Translations under genes and position numbers: made by a program
NCBI GenBank assembly: GCA_964402115.1
Contig: CAYOBW010000054.1
Coordinates: forward strand, 1 to 31,261
Length of the DNA: 31,261 bases
DNA from: CAYOBW01 sp964402115
GTDB lineage: Bacteria; Verrucomicrobiota; Kiritimatiellia; UBA8416; CAYOBW01
Direction of reading: 5' to 3'
Part shown: in pieces, positions 8,201 through 16,075 of the stretch
How the letters are laid out: each line of letters begins with the position of its first letter
Position numbering within the stretch: the stretch's first letter is position 1
The notes under the pieces: model-generated
What the model was told of the DNA's origin: nothing
Databases searched by the model: none
What the model saw: only the letters and a program-made list of their open reading frames with translations

Positions 8201-8649
8201 TGAGCGGCGAGCTGACGGAGCTGTTCAACGTGTCTTACGAGAACTTGATCCCGGAGCGGCGGAAAGGGTTCTTCGATCGCGGTGTGCTCGGGTTGATCAT
8301 TGGTGAGAACCATCCCAAGACCGGCAACATCGCGTATCTGCCCGCCCGTTCGCTCGGCTCGCACACCAGCGTGCTGGTGGCGATGCTCGCCAAGGGCAAG
8401 GTCAAACTGGCCGATCCCAAGCAGGCCGAGCGAGCCGCCCGGCTTGCGGAAACGCACAAGGATATCGCGCTCACGCCGGAGGAGCTGCTGAAGGTGACGA
8501 ACTGGGTCGACACCAATGGCCAGTACTACGGCAGTTGGTGGGGCCGGCGTAATCTCAAGTACAAGGGCTTGCCGGACTTCCGCCCGCTCCAGACGTTTGG
8601 GATGGCGACAACGAACATCAACCCCTACCCGAGCAGGGTGGAGAAGTAA
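5230..8649 (+). CDS. Secreted LamG / TolB-like propeller / HzsA-alpha-like c-type haem protein, paralogue
   Basis: The product has 1139 residues. The first ~30 residues are basic and precede a hydrophobic export signal at about residues 30-50. A LamG domain covers about residues 58-215 (NDNQWHHFAFVSDPATRQQA, GQLDDVRLHGRALSADEIRI). A helical linker follows at about 265-415, then TolB/PD40-type propeller repeats at about 430-740 (FDVSFDAQRIVFAWKAS, MSPCYLPDGGICFVSTRC). The HzsA-alpha-like domain is at about 800-915 (KVQHGIVPVEADGSANFLVP, FFQVLDANYMAVQTERTFVN), ending in CIGCHE at residue 919. A second haem site CQKCH is at residue 976. The domain order is the same as in the divergent gene at 1665-4955, with recognisable but far from identical sequence, so they are old paralogues. 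No Shine-Dalgarno is evident before the ATG. Function unknown; extracytoplasmic redox or glycan-associated roles are possible but not shown. Confidence 0.82.
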   Translation: MQALLQADCEGRVPGTSGRRRFPGRWRGALWTAVLGSVAAAPLLAAAADAPGSGSGWGNAPFTYAAWLKFGEHNTVLLSTSSKDEQGRPGWKELHAWGEEIFFSGNASGGFSARARLNDNQWHHFAFVSDPATRQQAVYVDGELKQTGGCEMKPDAPGASLLIARGYEEMAHTLFSYVGQLDDVRLHGRALSADEIRIAMKGADVDGKGAPVLRLKFDGDADELARLGCGDKLKGVEGKLGRAVEFNGWSYLEVAPDLSGARWKPCSFRVDGSREARKRAEEDGLYEPTDGPAQLAQRYAEATAKRCPALAEEARKRAVGADSFRRIRDLAELHERACLWLEGQRRMVQKAAVQVGVATNYLAQIGQKQGPTFDTAPYRQRLDELAREGRDLNDRSAVEALTNWNAAFDRVQASVSARWLLAQGIGKIAFLKRYTYNGGHYYTEYIQGSYQPGGNLCILDLADGSAKELLPELKGGVFERFDVSFDAQRIVFAWKASAGVGYRIYEVNTDGTGFRQVLQPPSDEADLVRRYANGYHHGTDDMSPCYLPDGGICFVSTRCQYGTLCDNPDCFTTTTLFRMGPDGTILRQLSTSALSEQTPTMAEDGRVLYSRWEYVDKGAVSVKCLWSMYPDGSGSREVYGADIALPPTLTQGRAIPGESGGYVVMGVPHFPQMGVGTVIRLDMKKDIRTREPMTYMTPYTDIRGEGGFEFRDEHGKWSGDGWGRGPLFRDPYPLSKGQFLVSHKPAGAVLNDPKGYGLYLLDERGCLQLVYRDPEISSWVAYPLKPRSVPPVLASSTDKALAQAKLARCVVTDVYHGLEEVPRGTIKHLRVLEQRPRPWTARRYYDGDLYDQQHAVITKDTHLALKVQHGIVPVEADGSANFLVPADASIFFQVLDANYMAVQTERTFVNYMPGEIRACIGCHETPQSAANAGSRNGTPLALKRAPSVPGPQPGEKDGRRPLDYAQDVQPVWDKYCQKCHSGPEAKGKLNLSGELTELFNVSYENLIPERRKGFFDRGVLGLIIGENHPKTGNIAYLPARSLGSHTSVLVAMLAKGKVKLADPKQAERAARLAETHKDIALTPEELLKVTNWVDTNGQYYGSWWGRRNLKYKGLPDFRPLQTFGMATTNINPYPSRVEK

Positions 8650-8719
8650 CCGGCAAGCCTTCCCCCCATGGCCAGTCAACGGGAGACGCCCCCTGCCCGT
8701 AGGGCTTGCGCAAATCCCT

Positions 8720-8749
8720 TTGCATTGGCCTGCCCCGGTCTGGCATACT
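8720..8749 (+). promoter_or_regulatory. Candidate sigma-70 promoter of rpe, implying a leaderless transcript
   Basis: TTGCAT (8720-8725) and CATACT (8744-8749) are separated by 18 bases. Only eight bases lie between the -10 element and the rpe ATG at 8758, so transcription would begin at or within a few bases of the start codon. The stretch before the ATG (CCACCCCC) has no Shine-Dalgarno-like purines, which agrees with leaderless initiation. Confidence 0.4.
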
Positions 8750-8757
8750 CCACCCCC

Positions 8758-9432
8758 ATGCATGTCACCATTCTACCGTCTCTGCTGGCCGCCGATTTCG
8801 GGCGGCTCGAGGAGGGTGCGCGGCGGGCCGAACAGGCTGGCGCCGACGCGCTGCACCTCGACATCATGGACGGGCATTTCGTGCCGAACATCAGCTTCGG
8901 CCCGGATGTGGTGGCCATGGCCCGCCGGACCGTGCGGCTGCCGTTGAACGTGCACCTCATGCTGTCGAATCCGGATCGCCACGCGGCGCGATTCATGGAT
9001 GCCGGGGCGGACACGCTCCTCATCCACGTGGAAGCTTCGTGCGACGTTGCCGCCGTGCTCAAAGAGATCCGCGCCCGCAAGGTGCGTCCCGGCCTGACAC
9101 TGAATCCCGACACGCCAGCCGAGGCCGTCTTCCCCTTTCTGGACCAGGTGGACGAGGTCCTGTGCATGACCGTCCATCCCGGCTACGGCGGACAGGCGTT
9201 CATCGAGACCGTGCTGCCCAAGCTGCGGGCCGTTCGGGACTACGCCACCCGGGCCGGCCATCCCGATCTGACCATCATGGTTGACGGTGGCATCAACCAC
9301 GAAACGGCAGCGCGGTGCGCCGCCGGCGGCGCCAACGCGTTCGTCGCAGGCACGTTCCTCTACCGGGCATCCGACATGGCCGCCGAACTCCAACGGATGC
9401 GCGACGTCGTCGCAAAGGCGCTCGTAGCATAG
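8758..9432 (+). CDS. rpe: Ribulose-phosphate 3-epimerase
   Basis: The product has 224 residues, the normal size for Rpe, which interconverts ribulose 5-phosphate and xylulose 5-phosphate in the cytoplasmic pentose phosphate pathway. The TIM-barrel motifs are in order: ILPSLLAADFGRL at the N-terminus, LHLDIMDGHFVPNISFGPDV (metal-binding His and catalytic Asp), NVHLMLSNPD, HVEAS, LNPDTP, MTVHPGYGGQAFI (metal His and phosphate loop) and MVDGGIN (second catalytic Asp), then GANAFVAGTFLY. I start it at the ATG at 8758 because MHVTILPSLL is the family N-terminus; upstream in-frame codons would add unrelated sequence. It is followed after 16 bases by lepA on the same strand. Confidence 0.97.
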   Translation: MHVTILPSLLAADFGRLEEGARRAEQAGADALHLDIMDGHFVPNISFGPDVVAMARRTVRLPLNVHLMLSNPDRHAARFMDAGADTLLIHVEASCDVAAVLKEIRARKVRPGLTLNPDTPAEAVFPFLDQVDEVLCMTVHPGYGGQAFIETVLPKLRAVRDYATRAGHPDLTIMVDGGINHETAARCAAGGANAFVAGTFLYRASDMAAELQRMRDVVAKALVA

Positions 9433-9448
9433 AGCACGCGAAGGGCTT

Positions 9449-11275
9449 ATGACCATACCGCTGAGCAACATCCGCAACTTCTGCATTATCGCCCACATCG
9501 ACCACGGCAAGTCCACCCTGGCCGACCGCTTCCTGCAGCTGACGCACACCGTGACCGATCGCGAGTTCCGCGACCGGCTGCTGGACGACATGGACCTGGA
9601 GCGGGAGCGCGGCATCACGATCAAGTCGCGCCCCGTCACGATGCAGTACCTCGCCGATGACGGGCAGATCTACGAGCTCAACCTGATCGACACGCCGGGA
9701 CACGTCGACTTCACGTACGAAGTCTCGCGCAGCATGGCCGCCTGCGAGGGGGCGATTCTCGTCGTGGACGCGGGGCAGGGGGTGCAGGCGCAGACCGTGG
9801 CCAATACGTACCTTGCCATGGAGCGGGAACTGGTCATCATCCCGGTCATCAACAAGGTCGACCTGCCGAACATCAACCTCCCCATGATCAAGAAGCAGAT
9901 CGAGGACATCCTCGCGCTCGAGGTGGACGAGGGGCTGCTGGTCAGCGCGAAGACCGGCGTGGGGATCAGGGCCGTCCTCGAGGCGATCGTCAAGCGGGTG
10001 CCCCCGCCCGGGGGCGAGCGCGGTGGCGGGGATGCGACGGCCCCCCTGCGGGCCCTGGTGTTCGACTCCGTGTACGACACCTTCCGCGGGGTGTTGACGC
10101 ATGTGCGCATGATCGATGGCGTCCTGAAGCCCGGCGACACAGTGCGGTACATGGGTACGCGGGCCGAGACGCAGGTCAAGGAAGTGGGTTTCTTCTTCCC
10201 GTGGCCGAAGCCGGTGGATCAACTGCGGCCGGGGAACGTGGGCTATATTGTCGGGACCATCAAGGAACCGAAGGAAGTGCGCATCGGGGACACGGTTACG
10301 ACCGTCCGGCGGCCGGCGGAGAAGGCGCTGCCCGGGTTCAAAGAGATCCACCCGATGGTGTTCTGCGGCCTCTACCCGGTGGACACCGCCGACTACGAGA
10401 AGCTGCGGCAGAGTCTCGACAAGCTGAGCCTGAACGACTCCTCGTTCACCTACCACCCGGAAACCTCGGTCGCGCTGGGCTTCGGCGTCCGCTGCGGCTT
10501 CCTGGGGCTGTTGCACATGGAGATCATCCAGGAACGGCTGCGCCGGGAGTTCGACGTGGACCTGATCAGCACGCACCCCTCGGTCGTCTACCGCGTGACG
10601 CTGAAGACCGGCGCCGCGATCGAGGTGGACAACCCCGCTCACCTGCCTGAGATGTCGACGATCGATCAGATCGAGGAGCCGGTGATCAAGGCTTACATCA
10701 TCTGCCGCAACGAGCAGATCGGCGACCTGATGGGGCTCGTGATGGACCGTCGCGGCGAGGTGAAGACCACGGATTCCATCGACACCGAGCGCGTGATGCT
10801 GACGAGCATCCTGCCGCTGAACGAGATTCTCACCGACTTCCACGACGCCCTGAAGAGCATCAGCCGCGGGTATGCCTCGATGGACTACGACCACGCCGGC
10901 TACGTCGTCAGCCCGATCGTCAAGCTCGACATCCTGCTGAACAGCGAGGTGATCGACGCCTTCTCCTGCATGGTCCACCGCGACCGCGCCCAGAGCAAGG
11001 GGCGGCAGGTCTGCGAGGCGCTGTGCAAGGAGATCCCGCAGCACATGTTCACGATCCCGGTGCAGGCGGCGATCGGGCGCACGATCATCGCGCGCGAGAC
11101 GATCCGCGCTTTCCGCAAGGACGTGACGGCCAAGCTTTACGGCGGCGACATCACCCGCAAGCGCAAGCTTCTCGACAAGCAGAAGGAAGGCAAGCGGAAG
11201 ATGAAGCAGTTCGGCCACGTCAGCGTGCCGCAGAAGGCGTTCGTGGCCGTGCTGAAGTCGGGTGCCGGGGATTGA
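9449..11275 (+). CDS. lepA: Elongation factor 4 (LepA), ribosome back-translocating GTPase
   Basis: The product has 608 residues, close to the usual ~600. It starts MTIPLSNIRNFCIIAHIDHG, with the G1 motif AHIDHGKST. The switch region is ERERGITIKS, G3 is DTPGHVD, G4 is NKVD and G5 is SAKTG. EF-Tu-like domain 2 and the EF-G-like domains follow (FCGLYPVDTADYEKLR; GFGVRCGFLGLLHMEI is a LepA signature). The unique LepA C-terminal domain is complete: YGGDITRKRKLLDKQKEGKR and GHVSVPQKAFVAVLK. LepA binds the ribosome and affects initiation and stalled elongation. It lies between rpe and lepB; lepA-lepB adjacency is common in bacteria, where lepA precedes signal peptidase I. Confidence 0.98.
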   Translation: MTIPLSNIRNFCIIAHIDHGKSTLADRFLQLTHTVTDREFRDRLLDDMDLERERGITIKSRPVTMQYLADDGQIYELNLIDTPGHVDFTYEVSRSMAACEGAILVVDAGQGVQAQTVANTYLAMERELVIIPVINKVDLPNINLPMIKKQIEDILALEVDEGLLVSAKTGVGIRAVLEAIVKRVPPPGGERGGGDATAPLRALVFDSVYDTFRGVLTHVRMIDGVLKPGDTVRYMGTRAETQVKEVGFFFPWPKPVDQLRPGNVGYIVGTIKEPKEVRIGDTVTTVRRPAEKALPGFKEIHPMVFCGLYPVDTADYEKLRQSLDKLSLNDSSFTYHPETSVALGFGVRCGFLGLLHMEIIQERLRREFDVDLISTHPSVVYRVTLKTGAAIEVDNPAHLPEMSTIDQIEEPVIKAYIICRNEQIGDLMGLVMDRRGEVKTTDSIDTERVMLTSILPLNEILTDFHDALKSISRGYASMDYDHAGYVVSPIVKLDILLNSEVIDAFSCMVHRDRAQSKGRQVCEALCKEIPQHMFTIPVQAAIGRTIIARETIRAFRKDVTAKLYGGDITRKRKLLDKQKEGKRKMKQFGHVSVPQKAFVAVLKSGAGD

Positions 11276-11306
11276 CGCCCGCGCGGCGGGCCGGACGGGA
11301 GACCAG

Positions 11307-12431
11307 ATGAGCATCAGCGGGTATTTCAGACTGCGGAAGGTCCGCAAGAACGCGGACGAACTGCTGCGGCATGCGGATCACGTGCGCGACATGCGCGGGG
11401 ACCTGCTGGGCGAAAACGTGCTGGGCGACGTCGCAGCCGCCCGGGCCGCGCTTCGCACGGCGCAGCGCGGCGCCGACGCGACCGCCATCGAGGCGGCGGG
11501 CGAGACGCTCTACACGCTGCTGGTCAAGCTCACGCCGCCGCGGTCGCTGCGGGGCGTGCGCGAGAACGTGGAGATCATCGTCGTGGCCATCGCCGTGGCC
11601 ATGGGCGTGCGCACGTACTTCATCCAGCCGTTCAAGATTCCGACCGGCTCGATGCAGCCCACGCTCTACGGCATTACGGCCGAGGACCGGACCGTGGCGG
11701 GCGTGACCGACAGGCTGCCGCTGAAACTGGTCAAGTGGCTGGTCACCGGCGAGTGGTATCGCGAGGTGCGGGTGGAAGCGGGCGGACACCTGTCGGCGCC
11801 GATGGACGGCTCGCCGGTGTATCCGTCGGACAAGTACTACGAGGTCGCGGGGCGACGTTACCGCGTCCCGAGCAGAACCCAGCTGCGCTACAACCCGGGC
11901 GACTACGTCCCGGCCGGGACGGTCCTCTGGGCGGGAGTCCGCCTGGCGGGGGACCACGTCTTCGTCGATCGCGTGCGCTGGAACTTCGCGCGGCCGAAGC
12001 GCGGCGAGGTGATGGTTTTCACGACGGATGGCATCCCGACGCTGCCGGCCGGCACGCACTACATCAAGCGCATGGTCGGGGTGCCGAACGAGAAGATCTC
12101 GATTACGCCGCCTCAGTTGCTGGTGGGCGGGGTGCCGTGCCTGAAACCGGACAGCATCCGGCGCATCGCCGAGCGCCAGGGCACGTACGCGGGGTACCAG
12201 CTCGTGCCTGCCTACGAGGGCGGGTTGCTGACTCGCTCCGACAGCGTGATCGCCACGCGGGAGCGCGAGTACGTGGCCATGGGCGACAATACGCAGAACA
12301 GCCGCGATGGCCGCTACTGGGGGATCGTCCCGGCTCGCAACCTGGTCGGGCCGGCCGTGTTCGTCTACTGGCCCTTCACGCGGCATAGCAAGGCGCTGGG
12401 CTGGTTCGGCCGCTTTGGTGTGATACACTGA
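11307..12431 (+). CDS. lepB: Signal peptidase I
   Basis: The product has 374 residues starting MSISGYFRLRKVRKNADELL; the ATG at 11307 follows GGACGGGAGACC, 31 bases after lepA. An N-terminal cytoplasmic helical stretch of about 90 residues precedes a single membrane segment (VEIIVVAIAVAMGVRTYFI). The catalytic Ser115 is in PTGSMQPTL, the general-base Lys254 in YIKRMVGVP, and the conserved late motif GDNTQNSRDGRYWG follows. The spacing of about 139 residues between the catalytic Ser and Lys is far longer than in E. coli (about 55), because of an insertion (about residues 125-225) that includes SAPMDGSPVYPSDKYYEV. It would cleave signal peptides of exported proteins such as the haem proteins and glycosidase nearby. 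The insertion may be lineage-specific. Confidence 0.93.
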   Translation: MSISGYFRLRKVRKNADELLRHADHVRDMRGDLLGENVLGDVAAARAALRTAQRGADATAIEAAGETLYTLLVKLTPPRSLRGVRENVEIIVVAIAVAMGVRTYFIQPFKIPTGSMQPTLYGITAEDRTVAGVTDRLPLKLVKWLVTGEWYREVRVEAGGHLSAPMDGSPVYPSDKYYEVAGRRYRVPSRTQLRYNPGDYVPAGTVLWAGVRLAGDHVFVDRVRWNFARPKRGEVMVFTTDGIPTLPAGTHYIKRMVGVPNEKISITPPQLLVGGVPCLKPDSIRRIAERQGTYAGYQLVPAYEGGLLTRSDSVIATREREYVAMGDNTQNSRDGRYWGIVPARNLVGPAVFVYWPFTRHSKALGWFGRFGVIH

Positions 12432-12451
12432 GTAGATGGAGGGGGCTGATC

Positions 12452-14210
12452 ATGAGTGGCAACGGCGACAGGGTGTGGCGGTGTTCCGCGGCGGTCGGGG
12501 TGCTGCTGGCGCTGGCGGCCGGCGCCTGGGCGCAGGATGTCCAGGAGACGAAGGAGCAGCGTGACGCGCGCATGGCGTGGTGGCGCGAGGCGAAATTCGG
12601 CATGTTCATCCACTGGGGGGTGTACGCCGTGCCCGCCGGCGTCTACAAGGACAAGCAGATCGGCGGCATCGGCGAGTGGATCATGCACGGCGCCCGGATT
12701 CCCACGGCCGACTACCGTGCGTTCGCGCAGCAGTTCAACCCCGTGAAGTACGACCCGCAGGCGTGGGCACAGCTGGCCAAACGCGCGGGCATGAAGTACA
12801 TGGTCATCACCTCCAAGCACCACGACGGCTTCACGCTCTTCCCCTCCGAGGCGTCCGACTGGGGCATCGGCAAGGCCTCGCCCTACGGCAAGGACCTCAT
12901 CGGTCCGCTGGCGGCGGCGGCGCGCAAACAGGGGCTGAAGTTCGGGCTCTACTACTCGCAGGACCAGGACTGGAACAACCCCGGCGGCTCCAAGGCCGGC
13001 CTGGCGGATGGCCAGGGGTGGGACGAGGCGCAGAAGGGCAGCTTCGACGAGTACCTGCGGAAGGTCAGCGTGCCGCAGGTGCGCGAGATCCTGACGCGCT
13101 ACCAGCCCGATGTGCTGTGGTGGGACACACCGTGCCTGATGAACGCCGAGCGCGCCCGCCCGCTTTACGAGCTGCTGAGCCTTCGCCCGGGCATCATCCA
13201 CAACAACCGCCTCGGGGGCGGCTACAAGGGCGACACCGAGACGCCCGAGCAGCACATCCCGGCCACCGGCTACAAGGGCCGCGACTGGGAAACCTGCATG
13301 ACGATGNNNNNNNNNNTGGGGTTACAAGTCCTACGACAACAACTGGAAGAGCACCGAGGTGCTGGTGCGCAACCTGATCGATATCGTCAGCAAGGGCGGC
13401 AACTACCTGCTGAACGTCGGTCCCACCGCCGAGGGCGAGTTCCCGCAGCCGAGCATTGACCGACTGAACGAGGTGGGCCGTTGGATGGACGTCAACGGCG
13501 AGGCGATCTACGGCACCCGCGCGAGCCCGTTCAAGAAGCAGCTGGCCTGGGGCCGTTGCACGCAGAAGGACGACAAGCTCTACCTGCATGTGTTCAATTG
13601 GCCGGCCGACGGCCGGCTCGCGGTGCCGCTCAAGAACGAGGTCAAGCGGGCCCGTCTGCTGGCTGACAAGAGCAAGCTGAAACTGGAGCGCGCCGCCGAG
13701 GCGACGACGATCCTCCTTCCCGCGGCGGCGCCTGACAAGCTGGCGAGCGTGATCGTGCTCGAGATCGAGGGCGCGCCCGAGCCGGCCGACAGCGCAGCCG
13801 CCGTGGTCACGCCCGATGCGCAGGGTCAGCTCCTGCTGAAGGCCGCCGAGGCGAACCTGGTGGGCGAGACGTTGCAGCTCGAGGAGAAGGGCGGCGCGCC
13901 GAACCTGGGCTACTGGACGCAGCAGGCCGACTACCCGGAGTGGGTGGCGCAGGTGCCGGCCGGCGCTTACGCCGTCATCGTGGAGTACGCGCTGGAAGGT
14001 GGGCCGACGACATTTGCCGTGGAGTGCGGCGCGGCGCGGAGCGAGGGCGAGCTCGCCGGCACGCAGGACTGGGGCACGTTCGCGACGAAGCCAGCCGGCA
14101 CGCTGACGGTGGGCGTGTCCGGGAAGACGACGATCCGCGTGAAGGCGGTCAAGATGAACTACGCGGCGATGAACCTGCGGGGTGTGACGCTCAAGCCGAT
14201 CGCGCAGTAG
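12452..14210 (+). CDS. Secreted GH29 alpha-L-fucosidase, interrupted by an assembly gap
   Basis: A GGAGG-type ribosome binding site precedes the ATG. Residues 1-28 are a signal peptide (GVLLALAAGAWAQD). The GH29 barrel is clear: WWREAKFGMFIHWGVYAVPA near residue 45, KYMVITSKHHDGFTLFPSEA, LKFGLYYSQDQDWNN and PDVLWWDTP, whose Asp fits the family's catalytic nucleophile. The reading frame changes across the N-run at 13307-13316: WETCMTM precedes it in one frame and WGYKSYDNNWKS follows in another, then LNVGPTAEGEFPQPSIDRLN. These halves belong together, since GH29 proteins usually read TCMT(M/I)N(D/N)(T/S)WGYK, so only about three codons are missing. The C-terminal ~240 residues hold a beta-sandwich and a putative carbohydrate-binding module. 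The enzyme removes alpha-linked fucose from glycans, probably outside the cytoplasm. The total is about 585 residues. Confidence 0.92.
13307..13316. other. Assembly gap of 10 Ns inside the fucosidase gene
   Basis: Ten N bases sit between ...TGCATGACGATG and TGGGGTTACAAG. The length looks like a placeholder: a 9-base gap would keep the two halves of the gene in one frame and supply three codons (typically N-[ND]-[TS]). With ten bases the frame breaks artificially. Confidence 0.95.
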
Positions 14211-14250
14211 CGGCAGCGCCGCCGTGCGCAGGGCCAGGGGAGATGGCAGC

Positions 14251-16005
14251 ATGAAGGTATCCTTCAAGAAGAAGGGCAAGGCGGCGGTCGCGGGCGGGGC
14301 GCGTGCGCCTGCCGCGGACCGTCACTGGTTCTACGTGCACGCCGGCGAGACCAAGGGGCCGTTCGGCGACAGCGAGATGTGCCGCGAGGCGGACGAGGGG
14401 CGCGTGCTGGCCACCGACGAAGTGTGGCGCGATGACCAGCCGGATAAGCATGTGCGGGGCTACGAAGTCGCCGATCTCTTTCCGAACGCCGAGGCTCCTC
14501 CCGTGGCAACCCCGGCGCAGAGCGTTTCGGTTGCGCCTGCCGATGCGCCGCAGCTGCCCAACCTGCTGTTCCAGAGCAGCGCCGGCGACGTGGGTTCGAT
14601 CACCTGCCCGTATTGCTGGTACCGGGGCGAGCCGCGCAACCTGCTGTTCATTGCGCGCCACCCGCTGCTGGTCGGCGATCCCATCCTGGGACGCGACGAG
14701 CCCCGGCGCTTCCTGCCGTCACGGTTCACGCCCGACGGGCACGCAATCGATGCCGAGGGCGTCGTCTGCCCGGACGTGGCGTGCCCGCGCTGCCACATGC
14801 GGCTGCCGCGGGCCGTGCTTTCGCTGCCGCCGCTCTTCGTCTCGATTGTCGGCGCGCCGGCCAGCGGGAAATCGTACTTCCTCACCAGCATGTGCTGGCG
14901 CTTGCGCCGGACGCTGCCGCGCCTGTTCCACGTGCGCTTCACGGACGCCGACGGCCAGGTGAACCGCTGGCTGAACGGGTACGAGGAGCGGCTGTTCGTT
15001 CAGGCGGACGACACGGCGTACCAGTCGATCGACAAGACGCAGCTCCAGGGCGGGCTCTACCGCGAGATCATGTACAACGGCATGGCGATCTCGCTGCCGC
15101 TGCCGTCGGTGTTCGTGCTGCAGGCGGATGAGTCATCGGCGTTTCACCACGAAGCGGGCGAGTTCGTGAACCGCAGCCTGGTGCTCTACGACAACGCCGG
15201 CGAGCACTTCGAGCCGGGGCGGGATACCGCGGCTGACCCCGGGACGCATCACCTGATCCACTCCGAGGCGGTCTTCTTCTCGTACGATCCGACGAAGGAC
15301 CCCGGCTTCCGGCGCGCCTTGCGGGGTATGACGCAGGACGAGCAGGTGAGCGAACAGCATCCCGTGCAGCGGCAGGACGTGCTGCTGGGCGAGGTGATCA
15401 ACCGCATCCGGCTCTACCAGGGGCGCGATGCGCGCGAGCGGTACACGCGTCCGCTGATCGTCATGCTGTCCAAGGCCGACGTGCTGGGCGCGCCGCTGGC
15501 GTCGTACCTGCGCGACGATCCGTGGCGCTGGGACGAGGCGGCGCAGGCCGGCGTGCTGGACGTCACGCGCATCCTGCAGGCTTCATTCGTGGCGCGGAAG
15601 TGGCTCGAGGAATTCAGCCCGGAGCTGGTGGCGGCCGTGGAGGCGTTCGCCTCGGATGTGATTTACGTGCCCGTCAGCGCGCTGGGCCACAGCCCGGTCC
15701 CCGACCCGAACTACCGTGGGGAGGGCGTGGCGCCGCTGGTTGTGCGCCCCTGCGATGTGCATCCCCGCTGGGTCGAGGTGCCCCTGCTTTATACGCTGTT
15801 CCGGCTGGGGTACATCGGCGGCTCGCGGGTCGCCGACCCGGCGCACCCGGCGCCGACGGATTGCCAGGTGCGCGGCGGCAGGTTCCTGTTCACCCTGCCG
15901 GGTACGCAGCGGCGCTTGACGCTGCCGCTGACCTACGCGGGAGTCTCCCTCCCTTGTCCGGAGACGGGCCGGTGGTTCCGTGTGCCCGAAGCGCCGGCGG
16001 GTTGA
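14251..16005 (+). CDS. GYF_2 / zinc-ribbon / P-loop GTPase-like protein (DO-GTPase2-like)
   Basis: The product has 584 residues from the ATG at 14251 (MKVSFKKKGKA; GGGGAGA upstream). Residues about 25-75 match the GYF_2 domain (HWFYVHAGETKGPFGDSEMC, DEVWRDDQPD). Residues about 117-190 form a zinc ribbon with CPYC at 119-122 and CPDVACPRCH further on. A P-loop GAPASGKS lies at residues 201-208. A G3/Walker B-like SLVLYDNAGEHFE has Asp314, and a G4-like MLSKAD has Lys408 and Asp410, so the NTPase is most likely of GTPase type. The sequence resembles the DO-GTPase2 family predicted by Aravind and colleagues in NTP-dependent conflict systems, where it is paired with GAP1 proteins; that assignment is from memory and by pattern. 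It is the first gene of a three-gene cassette and is probably cytoplasmic at the membrane through its partners. Confidence 0.78.
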   Translation: MKVSFKKKGKAAVAGGARAPAADRHWFYVHAGETKGPFGDSEMCREADEGRVLATDEVWRDDQPDKHVRGYEVADLFPNAEAPPVATPAQSVSVAPADAPQLPNLLFQSSAGDVGSITCPYCWYRGEPRNLLFIARHPLLVGDPILGRDEPRRFLPSRFTPDGHAIDAEGVVCPDVACPRCHMRLPRAVLSLPPLFVSIVGAPASGKSYFLTSMCWRLRRTLPRLFHVRFTDADGQVNRWLNGYEERLFVQADDTAYQSIDKTQLQGGLYREIMYNGMAISLPLPSVFVLQADESSAFHHEAGEFVNRSLVLYDNAGEHFEPGRDTAADPGTHHLIHSEAVFFSYDPTKDPGFRRALRGMTQDEQVSEQHPVQRQDVLLGEVINRIRLYQGRDARERYTRPLIVMLSKADVLGAPLASYLRDDPWRWDEAAQAGVLDVTRILQASFVARKWLEEFSPELVAAVEAFASDVIYVPVSALGHSPVPDPNYRGEGVAPLVVRPCDVHPRWVEVPLLYTLFRLGYIGGSRVADPAHPAPTDCQVRGGRFLFTLPGTQRRLTLPLTYAGVSLPCPETGRWFRVPEAPAG

Positions 16006-16075
16006 TGAAACGACCGGCTGCGCCCCGCGCGAGGTGTGCGGCGGAGCGCCGGGGTTGAAGGGCGGACGTACGGTC

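Noticed and set aside
6415..8763. Two long minus-strand frames (347 and 372 codons) opposite the second haem protein
   Set aside because: Both are shadows of a well-supported + strand gene.
9293..11347. A 684-codon minus-strand frame opposite lepA
   Set aside because: lepA is unmistakable on the + strand over the same interval; the antisense frame is His/Asp/Arg-rich with no motif.
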